NCBI GenBank assembly: GCA_003427395.1
Contig: BFEA01000048.1
Span: forward strand, 1,937,635-1,981,607
Reading direction: 5' to 3'
From: Chara braunii
Taxonomy: Eukaryota > Streptophyta > Charophyceae > Charales > Characeae
Length of the DNA stretch: 43,973 bases
The notes under the pieces are model-generated. The model had not been told where the DNA came from, made no database searches, and saw only the letters and a program-made list of their open reading frames with translations. Every line of letters begins with the position of its first letter. Positions within the stretch are counted from its first letter, which is position 1. Positions 27,744-37,947 of this stretch are shown here, piece by piece. Position numbers and translations under genes: made by a program.

Positions 27744-30700
27744 TCAACAATCGTCGTGCGCACGTGGATCTCGCTCGGACCGATGAGAAACTCGTCCGTG
27801 GGATGGACCACTGCCACGTCCTCGATCTCTCTGACGCTGGCTGCCGCGTCCGTCGGCAGAAGGCTCGGGAGCGACGGGAAGTTCGTCGGGATCGTCGTCC
27901 ATAATGACTCTCCTGCCTCTCACCGTCCTGATGGCTGCTGCTGCTAGGTCATGACGTCAGCGTGAATCGCGTGCCATAGGTAGACCGTCAGTCCCTAAAG
28001 TCTCCCCCTCCTGGCGTCGATCTAAGGGCACGTGTCGGACCTGCCTCAGTCGTGTAACAACATCAGGCTCCTCCAAGATAATCGACGCCTCTCTCAAACC
28101 GTAGGCCCGCGGCGGATCCACTGCGCTCGTCGTGGCACCGCCTGTGCCCTCACGTCGACCGTCGCCGTCGCCACCACTAGCACCGCCGCCGCCCCCTCTA
28201 CCGCCAAACCCTGAAGCTACAACATCTTGGCGTCTCGCACTCGTGGAAACCCCTCTCAAACCAGGCTGACGAGTGGCACTCGCCGTCGTCACCCGTCTCG
28301 TCTCACTCCATGGTCGATCAGTGCGACCGAACTACATGGTGTCCAGCAACTCCCGCGCACGCTGGGTAGTGTCTCTCCGTCTACGGGCAACCGACCTCGG
28401 GGTGAGACTACCGACCTCTCTGGGAGTTGTGGTCAAGGGTGACGAAGGGCCTGCGGCGCCTCCAGATGGCGCTGCGACCGAACCTCCAGAAGGTAAGTCC
28501 GCTGCGGCCCCGCCAGATGCCGCTGCGACGGAACCTCCAGAAGGTAAGTCCCATGCAGCCCCGCCAGATGGCGCTGCGATGGAACACCCAGAAGGTAAGC
28601 TGGGGTTGGCTGACCCCCAAGATAAGTCCTGCACGTGAGGCAGCTTCCCCTCCTCCGGGACTGACCTCAAATCCCTCCTGCTGTGGTCCTCCAACTCCTC
28701 AGCAGTCATAAAACCAAAAGGGAGGCTGCCCCGAGGCATAGCCACATGCCTGATCTCCGGCCTCGTCCGTGACGGCGCAAAAGTAGGGACCGCGGGTATG
28801 CGCGCGCCCCTGCCTATACGTCGCTCCTCGAACGGGCCACCGCCATGTGCAAAACGCCTATAACCCTCCAAAAACGGTGCCTGATGTGGCACCACTGGCC
28901 CCACAGCAGTGCGAACCACCAAAGTCTGTGGCATCTCCTGTCTGTCCGCGTCACGGCTGTCCACCTGTGCGGGGTCTCCCCCGCCAGACGTGGACATCGG
29001 ATCGGCCGCGGATGGCACCCCCGACCCGCCAACACCAACGGCCCCCTCTACGGCCCCGTACCCCCCAGTGGTTGGCGCTATCCCCTTCGCTTGTGCCGAT
29101 GGGCGAATATCATCAACGCCCACTGACTGCCCCGTATGTATGTCCTCTAGACCCGGGGACATATGCACGGCACCCTCAACTGAACCCACGGGCAGAGGCA
29201 CGCCCGCGACCTCCTGCAATGTCTCCTCGAGCCTCAGCTGGACGGCAGGAGGCGGCGCTGGCTCCGAACGTGGCTCCTCTACCAGAGGATCCGTGTGGGC
29301 AGCTGGCCCCACGTCAATGGACGCCGGCGTGAATGTCCCCAGCTGCCTCCGTCGGTCCTCCGCCGTAAGACGGGCGAGCTCCTGAGTCGTGGGGTCCCTC
29401 TGTGCCATGAGGCAAGCTCGACGACTATCAAGCCTATCCAGCCTCTCTGCAGATGTCTCTCCAGAGGGTGTCCGGTCCTCATCCCCCTCTGCCCCCAACA
29501 TCACCTCTGCGCGCATGGCAGGGGAGAAACTACTAGGATCCGCGAAGCTGATCTGTCCCAGTAAGTCCTGCATACCCACACTGATGTCCCCACGGGACTC
29601 GCTCTCTCCTCGGGCCAGACCGACGCTCTCTCCCGGGGGCATACCCAAGTCACCAAACTCACTGAAAACGCCTCCGCCGCCCATCGGTATCCTATCAACC
29701 GCTGCATCAACCTCATCACCGCCTCCACCTCCTGCCAACGCACCGCCATCTCCACCAACCAACCCCTGTGTGTCTCCGTCGTCACCCTGCACCGGCATAG
29801 GACCGCCCTCTAATCTGTCCTCCAATCGCTGTCTCGGGCCCCTCACCAATCTCTGCAATCGATCTGCATCGGCTGGCTGTCGATGAAGCTGCTCCGTCAA
29901 AGTGGGAAGAGCGGTGGAGGATGCCGTGCCAGAGCGACCTAGAGGACGATGGCCAATCCCCGACTCTGCCCCCCTCGAAGGTGCAGACCCAGGATCTCTC
30001 TCGCGCTCAGCGGACGTAGGCCTCAGATGCTCTAAAGGGCTCCCATGACGACCCCCAGACTCCTCCTCCAAATCAACTCGAACGAAAAGGTCATCTCCGC
30101 CACTCCGTCTATGGACGTCCTCTGGGTCGCTCCACTCATCACGCTCATCCGCCGCAGGAGTGGCGGTAGCGGGGCCCGCCGGCTCGTCCTCGTCCGCGTG
30201 ACCCTCGGAATCACTGTCGTCTCGAAAGTACGGGTGGAATGTGGCGGCTCGAGTCCCAAAAACATCGCCCACATCACTCGGACGAGCTCTGGACCCACAT
30301 GGGTCTCGCTGCCATGAACGTCTCTGATCCTCGACCTCCTCCCACGTCCTGCTCTGAGGTTCTCGTCCGTCCCCTTCCACGAGGGGCGAATCCCGATACC
30401 TCCCTCCACGTCCAACAACGACTTATCTAGAGTCCACGACAGCGCGAACCCGCGGCCTGCCCGCTGATGAGAGAGAAGGCGGATGTTGGCTGAGATCTCA
30501 ACCAACTTCGCGACCTTCTCGAACTCAAGCCGGTTACGCTTCTTCGTCTATACACCCTCGTGGACGGCCCAATTCCTCTCTGCAGGAGAGGAGCACGTCC
30601 ACATGTACATCACACGAAGAGCAATAACCTGCAACTGCGGGGCGCACTGCCCGTACCTCGACCACCAACACCCGGACCCGTATGTCTCCGCATCACCCCT

Positions 30701-32674
30701 GCACCTCCATGCATCTCTCTCTCCGTCTCTCCCCCCCCAAGCAATCGTCCCCCTCTGTGTGTGGAAGTCATGCAATTGCGCACATGCGGTCTCGTAGTCG
30801 CGACTCGCTACACTGAACCCTGTCTGCGACAAGATGTAAGTCTCCACCTCCCTCACCAAGCTCGCGTCGTAGTCGCTGACCACACCCTCGAAGTACCACA
30901 AGTCCCGCTGGCTGGGACAAAGAAGGTGAGCAGCGGCGTGCGCCGTCTCCAGCATGTGAGCGCATCGAGCCTGCACCCTCTGCACAATGTAGTGTGCAAG
31001 ATCTGTCGGAAGTGCACAAACCTCCTCTGCTACCTGGCAGGCCAGATCCTGTGTCCACTCAACCACCCGCGACAAATGCAGCCCTCCGTGGTCCAACCTG
31101 CACAGCAGGTTGTACACAGGCTCCATGATACGCAACAAGATGCCCATGGAATCCCACCAACTGCCATGTCGCACCTGCCACCTGACCCACCTAGCCAAAT
31201 GACGAATAAAATGGTCCCAAGGAACCATACCCCAAGTATCGCCATCCACCGTCCTCACCAAAGCTGACCTCACTGCCAGCAAACGCTCCACCATCGCGAA
31301 CACGGATGCGAAACGTGTCTCGTAAGGATAGATGAGGCCCATCTGACCGCTCTCCCCCCGGAAGATATGGAGAGCGGCGTCGTACTCCTTAATGAAGCGC
31401 ACCACCGCTCTCCCCCTCACGCTGATGTCCTTGGACCACGGGCCCGAACAGCCAATGTCTGACAACATCTTGTTGCAGACATGCACTGCGCATAGGAGCC
31501 ACGCGATCCGTCGATGCTCTGGCCTCTGCTGGGGCCCCTGGAGCATGTTCGCCGCGACGACGTACGGCGAGGCGGAGTCGGTGCAGATGGCATTCACCCA
31601 CTTAGGGGAGAAGTCATCGAACACCTTGATCCAGCGCGCCAACACATCAGGCGCCCGATCCCGCTCACCCTCCCTGTTCATTGTCCGGATGAGCATCACC
31701 CCACGTGACCCGCCGGCAAGGAAGTTAACGATGGGTCTAGCATCGCGTGACTTCCTTCCGTCTGACATAATGGTGGCCCCCGTGACATAGAAAGGAGCCC
31801 TGACCTCCGCGAGATCAGCTCCCACATCGTCCGCCGTGTGGACAATGGTCTCTATGTCCGCGATCTCATTCTCTGAAGGCCACAACACCTTCATTGGCCC
31901 CGACAAATCCCTGAAGTGTCGGACGACGTCCAACCACGGCTCGCTCCGGAAGACGTTGAACGCCAGGCGCTGACTGTATACAAAACGCAGCCACTTCTTC
32001 TTGAACTCCATCTGCCACTTTGAAGTGAATGACTCCGTAATCGTGTTCCGTCTCATCCTCTTCTTTGCTGTCGTCGGTCTGGCCCCCTCCTCTCTGTCCT
32101 TCCTCTTCCCCGCAGACGGACCCGCCTCAGTCGTATCCGCAGCTGCCCGTGTACGAACAGACACGTGCGCCGATGCAAAGTACTGGCCCTGCTGCCCCCT
32201 CGGCTTGCTGACAACGCCCTTCCCTCGCTCCCTCCCTGACGACCCCGCCCGTGCAACCTCCTCGACGTCGTCGTCCACGTCGATGTGCTCCTCCGCGTCC
32301 CTCATTTCTCCCTCCCCTCCCTCGTCCCATCGCGGATCCGTCGCAGGGGCCGCACAGTGAAGCTCCTCAAATCGCTGGATCCGCTCTAGGAACTTGTGGG
32401 ACATCTTGTACTCACTATTGTAGTGGATGTCGACAAGTGCCTTGTCGGTCACTTCCGGACATCCCTTGCCCTAGCGGAAATGGCGCGCTGCCACAAACTG
32501 GTTGCCCTAGAACTCGTGGCCGCAGAAAACGCACTTCAACATGCGATTGCCGCGAAATCTCTCGCCGAGACTCTGTCCCACGCGGATGTACTTGTACACG
32601 CAACACTTCTTCAACGGCTTCCGATGCTCGTCCTCCCCCCCATCCTCAAACACCCGAGACTGACCTCGCGGCAT
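27744..32674 (-). pseudogene. hAT-family transposase, about 1,640 codons, with five stops and one frameshift
   Basis: Read from an ATG at 32674. An N-terminal BED-like zinc finger (CVFC ... RHF ... GC) is broken by two TAGs (32507-32509 and 32471-32473). A 634-codon segment (32452-30548) holds the DUF659-type catalytic region (IMSDGRKSRDARPIVNF; CTDSASPYVVAANM) and the start of the hAT C-terminal dimerisation region (SSPAERNWAVHEGV). A TAG at 30548-30550 splits the dimerisation motif, which continues KKRNRLEFEKV. A one-base shift near 30405 leads into a 682-codon acidic and proline/glycine-rich tail with no known domain, then a TAG (28332), more tail, a TGA (27957), and a last stop at 27744. 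Ordinary hAT transposases are about 600-900 residues, so the tail is unusual. Confidence 0.75.
28462..28600 (-). repeat. 51-bp tandem repeat in the transposase tail
   Basis: CCAGATG begins at 28462, 28513 and 28564. On the coding strand each unit gives a 17-residue repeat of the form LPSGGSVAAPSGGAA. It keeps the reading frame. Confidence 0.92.
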
Positions 32675-33021
32675 CGTGCCCGCTCGCCGATGGGTTCACC
32701 GAAGTGGTCCACCCTCAGCGTGTCCCACGAAGCTCCAACTCCCGCCGGCGTCCCTCCCTGCACCAGGCCTCGTCGGGCCAACCCCTAGCTGCCTCTGTCG
32801 TGTCGGCCGTGCACCCCCCACGGGCTTGAAACCCCCACTGCGCCGACAACGTGGCGCGGGCCGCGCAAAGAACCCCTCCCCCAGGCGGCATTCAAAACAA
32901 TTGAACGCGCGTTCAAAAACATTGAACGCTCGTTCAATTTTTAGTTCCGCTGCGCGCCGTCGTCGTCTTCGTCACGAACTCCGTCGTTGGGGCCGCCGTC
33001 CGCTGCCGCGCTGAGCCGTCG

Positions 33022-33431
33022 NNNNNNNNNNNNNNNNNNNNNNNNNNNNNNNNNNNNNNNNNNNNNNNNNNNNNNNNNNNNNNNNNNNNNNNNNNNNNNN
33101 NNNNNNNNNNNNNNNNNNNNNNNNNNNNNNNNNNNNNNNNNNNNNNNNNNNNNNNNNNNNNNNNNNNNNNNNNNNNNNNNNNNNNNNNNNNNNNNNNNNN
33201 NNNNNNNNNNNNNNNNNNNNNNNNNNNNNNNNNNNNNNNNNNNNNNNNNNNNNNNNNNNNNNNNNNNNNNNNNNNNNNNNNNNNNNNNNNNNNNNNNNNN
33301 NNNNNNNNNNNNNNNNNNNNNNNNNNNNNNNNNNNNNNNNNNNNNNNNNNNNNNNNNNNNNNNNNNNNNNNNNNNNNNNNNNNNNNNNNNNNNNNNNNNN
33401 NNNNNNNNNNNNNNNNNNNNNNNNNNNNNNN
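33022..33431. other. Assembly gap (N)
   Basis: 410 N's between the transposase 5' region and a (CT)n tract. The gap probably hides more of the same microsatellite. Confidence 0.99.

Positions 33432-33513
<82 letters not shown>
33432..33513. repeat. (CT)n microsatellite, (GA)n on the transposase sense strand
   Basis: About 41 CT units next to the gap. On the sense strand of the transposase it lies downstream of a TATATA motif and upstream of the coding start. Confidence 0.97.
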
Positions 33514-33517
<4 letters not shown>

Positions 33518-33625
33518 TGCGTGCGTTCACTCGTTTGCAGTGCATGTGCAGCACTTCGACAAGTGAACGTGGGGAACGCTTGACGCGCACTGCACGACTG
33601 TGTCGCGTGCGAACGCTGCCCCCGC

Positions 33626-33632
33626 TATATAT
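33626..33632 (-). promoter_or_regulatory. Possible TATA box of the hAT transposase
   Basis: TATATAT in a GC-rich context (CGCTATATATCGCC), about 950 bp upstream of the proposed ATG, the distance including the gap. It fits a promoter in the terminal region of the element. No other evidence. Confidence 0.4.
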
Positions 33633-33759
33633 CGCCCCGAGACGAAACGCGGGCCTTTTTTTTTTTTTTTTTTTTCGGGACTACGACCTCCCCACAGCCT
33701 CCCCTGAACACCGCCAATGCTCCAGTGGCCTCAGAGGCACCCCCCAAGCCCCGACAGAC

Positions 33760-33868
33760 CCCTGCGCGAACGCGTCAATAGCGTTTAGAGGCGTTCAGTG
33801 AACGCGCGTTCACTGCGTTCAAAAACTAAACGCGGAATGCGCGTTCAATGAACGCGCGGTAACATAGC
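33760..33868. repeat. hAT subterminal motif cluster, right side
   Basis: GCGTTCAGTGAACGCGCGTT, CACTGCGTTCAAAAACT and GCGCGTTCAATGAACGCGCG lie within 110 bp of the end. A further cluster at 32893-32940 reads TTGAACGCGCGTTCAAAAAC and CATTGAACGCTCGTTCAA. Confidence 0.8.
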
Positions 33869-33876
33869 AACCGATC

Positions 33877-34485
33877 ATGGTTGCAGCAGAAGAAATGGAA
33901 CGAAAGTTCGCGGTGAACTTCCGGGAAGGAGAAGACTATTCTAGGGAAGGAGATTCGTCTGAACTTGCGAGAGCGAGAGCTGAGCTGGCCGCATTACAGA
34001 ACAAGTTTGAAAATATGGGATTTGTGTCTGGCCCAGTCACCTATCTAGAACATGTGGGCCCTAAATGACCAACCCCAAGTGAGATTCTGATTGTCCCTGT
34101 CCCTGTGATGCCAACACCTGTAAGAACGCCCCCCCCGCCACCAATCGAGAATCCAGTGAGAACAAACGAGTCCACTGCCATCTTCGAACTAACCAAGACG
34201 TTAATTAACCTAATACAAGAAAGCAAAAAGGAACAGAGAAAGCACAACGCTCGGTTGGAAGCCATGATGAGAAACATGAGGCCCATCGCAGTACGTGCCT
34301 CTCCAATCCAACAAGAGCTGGCCCCGGCGCCTGCTCTCGGGGAAGCCGCGAACAATCTGAATGTCTGTTATGCATGCCATCAACCAGGACATCTAGCCCG
34401 TGACTGCCCCCACCGGCCGCCGCAACAGCGGATCGAGTCGCACCAATGGCAGCGACCCCCATGGCTAACGAACCAGGGAGGGTAG
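33877..34485 (+). pseudogene. Gag, C-terminal part with CCHC zinc knuckle
   Basis: It continues the gag interrupted at 26538. The frame from 33877 begins VAAEEMERKFAVNFREGEDY. A TGA at 34066-34068 interrupts it, then the same frame goes on through a proline-rich linker to the zinc knuckle CYACHQPGHLARDC (C-x2-C-x4-H-x4-C), which binds the element RNA. It ends at 34485, overlapping the pol frame by 40 nt in the -1 register. I see no classical slippery heptamer, so the frame change may be decay rather than programmed shifting. Confidence 0.8.
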
Positions 34486-36086
34486 GAGCTCTCATGGAAG
34501 AGATGGAAGGTGTGGGAAGTGCGGTAGCGACCACGAAAGAAGTTGTCGAGCTTATTCCATCAAATCAGTATGTATCGCTGGGCTATCCCGGACTCGGAAT
34601 GATCAGAACGATCAGGCCAGCACCAAAACAGAAAGAAGTGGCGGAGTGGCGACCCTCTCCAGGAGAAATGAAGTCGGGAGGACCCAATTTCGTCACTGGG
34701 GAAATAAATGTACTGAAAATCGTCCGAGCTTTGGACCATCGGATTCCACTCCCGATCGGCCATTTGCTCTCGATCTTTGAACAAACTAATGAACGGATGT
34801 TACAACACTGCAAGGCGAATCAGAAACGATTCGCCCTCGCTCGAACACCAAACATAAAAGTTAAAGGCCCCACGCCATACGAAAACGCGATTGGCACGTC
34901 TGATCCAATACGGGTAGGACTAATACAGAAAGATGATCATTTTCTACAGATTAAACCCATCTCCTGGAAATCTGCGGAATGCGATATCGAAATCTGGGGA
35001 ATTCCGTACAATGCAATCATCGATTGGGGAACCGCTGTTTTGGCTATCTCACTGAGAGTTGGGAGGGCAGGTAGGGAAAACGACCTGATCATGCTTTCAA
35101 AAAAAGATCAGCTCGTATCGGCAGATGAAGAGAAGATTAAAACGGTGGGAAGAATGACCAATGTCGCTTTCCGATTGGGAAAGGTGCATGCACTAGGAGA
35201 TGTCGTGGTGCTAGATGTAAATACCTACGACGTTCTTTTCGGACTTCCCGCTCTTGTGGCATTGCAAGCGAACCAGGATTTCAAGCGACGGTCAATCATC
35301 CTCCGAAATACGGGAGGAAAGCCCTATGCTGTACCGATGAGACTGACCCTTCGTTCTACCATCAACGCCGTTCCGCGAGTTTCGTTGATGTTAGTGGGGA
35401 CTCTCCGTATGATCGCCTGGGAAGACTCTGCAGATGATGAGCCATCATCGAAGGATGCGGATAGCAGTGACGAAAATGATCCGGAAATCTTGAAGCTAGC
35501 GCGACAGCGTATTTATTACCCGCCGCCCCAAACGATCGCAAGAACAATGCACCTAACTAATCGGAACATCCAAAGAACCAAGGCGATGATTTTGGGTGAA
35601 CCCCTCGTACAGATTTCGAGGATGGTCGATTCTTTGGAACCCCCTCAAACCCTGTACGAAGGAATCTCCCCTCTCCTCGCCCGATATAACGACAAGAAAC
35701 ACTATTGCGATATAACAGATCTACCCAAGTCCCTACTGACACCTGCAAAAGAGGTATGACTGTTACGCCTAGGGGCGGAGGCAAGTTCTTTGGAACCCCC
35801 TGGGCGTCTCGAAGCCGAATCAGACGAACTTGGAATAAAGATCGCAACTAAAACGGTGCCATGGCAAGATATCTGCGATGGGATCACCTCGGAAGGACAC
35901 GTGGTCATCCGGGAGGAAGATGCCCAGATGATGGCCACAGTGTTCTCCTGGCGATCGGACCATTCGTTCATTTCTGCATCACCCGATGTGGCGAAACAAG
36001 CATGCACAAAGCAAATCAACGTACGAATCTGAGACGAGCCTTTTGAGTTACACGTTCCACAATACGTACCTGATGAGATACACCGA
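34446..36086 (+). pseudogene. Pol: protease region and RT linker
   Basis: One frame runs from 34446 through TGA stops at 35757 and 36030 into the RT ORF. The retropepsin-like segment lies around 34980-35340: GIPYNAIIDWGTAVLAIS, then DVNTYDVLFGLPALVALQ, which corresponds to the DxG active site and the later hydrophobic-G segment. The active-site triad normally D-S/T-G is D-W-G here (35022-35030), so the protease would be inactive. It would cleave the Gag-Pol polyprotein. The linker reads EPPGRLEAESDELGIKIATK. Confidence 0.7.
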
Positions 36087-37607
36087 GTGATTGCAAATAT
36101 CCTGATAGAATATCAGGGAGCGACTAGCGTAACCGACACTGACATTGGCTTGTCGTTGGTTATTCAACACGAAATTCAGACGGGAAATCATTCTCCCATC
36201 CACTGCAAGCCTTATTGTTATTCCCTAATAGAACGGAAAAAGGCTCTCGAACAAATTCGGGAATTCGAAGCCAGCGGGTGGATTGAACCGGCCACTGGAC
36301 CATGGTCATTTCCAGTAGTGTTAGTACCGAAGAAAAACGGATCAATTCGCATATGCATCGATTATCGCAAGCTGAATGAAATCACGATTAAAGATTTGTA
36401 TCCCCTCCCCCGGATTGATGATTTGCTGGATGCGATTGGATGCGCTAATTATTTTAGCAAGTTTGATATTCGGCATGGCTTCTATCACATTCTAGTTAAG
36501 GAGGAAGATAGGCCGAAGACGGCCTTCGTGGTGTTTGAGGGCACGTGGCAGTGGGTTCGGTGTTCGATGGGGATTTGCAACGCGTTTGCCACGTTTCAGC
36601 GGGCGATGAACATGACATTCCAGAACTTCGTCAACAAGACGCGACTAACTCCGGGAATGATCAACTTTTGCATGATCGTATACATGGATGACATCCTTGT
36701 CTACTTGGAGGCCTATCACGGGCATGCACAACACATTGAGTGGACGCTGGGAGCACTGAGGGAGGCTGAATTCAAGATCGCACTCGAAAAGAGCGAATGT
36801 TTCCTTTTGGAAATTTCGTTCTTGGGCTACGTCGTGACGCGTGGAGGACTGCGGCCTGACTCGAGAAAGGTCGCGGTGGTAAAAGAAGCTCCGGTTCCCA
36901 CGTCACTGACGCAGGTTCGAGCCTTCTTGGGATTGACATCGTACTATCGACGTTTCATCAAGGGCTTCGCCGCGATTGCACGGCCACTAACGAACCTTTT
37001 ACGAAAGGACCAACCTCTCAGTTGGGATGCGGAGTGTGAGAAGGTCTTCGCGACCCTCAAAGACGCTCTGGCGATGACACCTATTTTGATTCGACTGGAC
37101 CCCTCGAAACAGTTCATTCTTATCACGGATTGGCAACCGGAAGCTATTTCCGCAATTCTAGCGCAGAAGGGCAACGATGGTCGCGAACATGTCATCGAGT
37201 ACGAGTCGCGCATGGTGCCAGACGAGAGGAGGAATGAGTCAGCACCCCAAGGCGAATGCTATGCAGTAGTCTGGGGAATCCAACACTTTCATCTGTATCT
37301 TTACGGGCAGAAGTTCCGCCTCGTGACGGATCATGAGCCCCTGCTGGACTTGAAGAAGCTCACTAATTACACGGGCATGATTGGACGATGGGCGGTACGG
37401 CTACAGGAATATGACTTCGACATCGTCCATCGGAAGACAGAAAGGCACGACAATGCGGACGGACTGACACGTCTGCATCAGCCCGCTAAAGTACCGAAGG
37501 GCGAGGAAATCACCCCGTGGAAGGAGTCGGAACCGGCAAACGGGCCGAAAAACGGACAAGTGGCAGTTCTCCCACGTGGCACGAAGCAGACCAGTGGCAA
37601 TGGGTGA
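36087..37607 (+). pseudogene. Pol: reverse transcriptase and RNase H
   Basis: A 506-codon uninterrupted frame. The RT shows RICIDYRKLNEITIKDLYPL, FSKFDIRHGFYHI with the first catalytic Asp, and VYMDDILVY at 36678-36704 with the catalytic YMDD at residues about 199-202. Then comes GYVVTRGGLRPDSRKV and the connection domain (AFLGLTSYYRRFIKGFA). RNase H follows (ILITDWQPEAISAILAQ; IVHRKTERHDNADGLTRL). The RT core looks intact. It copies the element RNA into DNA. Because upstream parts are broken and no 3' LTR is seen, the copy as a whole is dead. Confidence 0.9.
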
Positions 37608-37659
37608 CGGAGGTAATCTCACTACCCCTCTTTCTCCCATCTCCTCTTCATCTATTCTC

Positions 37660-37947
37660 TCCCTTCCTGATAAATTTTGCTATTTTTGCGAAGCAATTTC
37701 TCGCGTATACTCTGTCTCCATGTGTCCTAACGGGGAAGGGTATGCGGAATGGATAGACTGCCGATAGTATGTCGCACGAGCCCATGGCTCGTGCATCCAA
37801 TACCGAAGCGACAACAAATTGTGGTTATGCCCCTTGTGTCGGGTTGACAAGATCCCGACCGAGGGTCGTTTTTGGACGCCACGTCAGAAGGGTTGGAAAA
37901 GACTCGAAAATTTCGAAGGGCCGAAGTGTGGACCGACATCGCTCTGA
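37660..37947 (+). pseudogene. PHD-like zinc finger between RNase H and integrase
   Basis: In one frame the ligand codons are: Cys 37678 and Cys 37687 (CYFC), Cys 37759 (EWIDC), then Tyr TAT at 37768 where a fourth Cys would sit, His 37783 and Cys 37792 (HGSC), Cys 37828 and Cys 37837 (WLCPLC). This is the C4-H-C3 spacing of a PHD finger, including the Trp two residues before the last pair. A TAG at 37765 and the Tyr each need one transition to become Gln or Cys. PHD fingers read histone tails, so it might have guided integration. The frame differs from both neighbours, so frameshifts lie on each side. A RING or other zinc finger is less likely. Confidence 0.6.

Larger units (their letters stand above)
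26539..33868 (-). mobile_element. hAT DNA transposon inserted in Gypsy gag
   Basis: About 7.3 kb. AACCGAT is present on both sides (26532-26538 and 33869-33875), in keeping with the 8-bp target duplications of hAT elements if the eighth base has mutated (T against C). Gag sequence resumes on the far side. Both subterminal regions carry many GTTCAA, GAACGCG and CGCGTTCA motifs. The terminal bases themselves match poorly as inverted repeats. The minus strand encodes a DUF659/hAT transposase. A 410-bp gap lies at 33022-33431. Confidence 0.8.

Noticed and set aside
28273-29886. Several plus-strand frames of 90-165 codons opposite the transposase tail
   Set aside because: They mirror the GC-rich long minus-strand frame; no domain, and the minus frame is much longer.
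32934-33590. 218-codon minus-strand frame across the gap
   Set aside because: Most of it is N and (GA)n translation.
34446-34485. Programmed -1 frameshift between gag and pol
   Set aside because: The overlap is in the right register, but no slippery heptamer or clear downstream structure is visible, and the element has many decay frameshifts.
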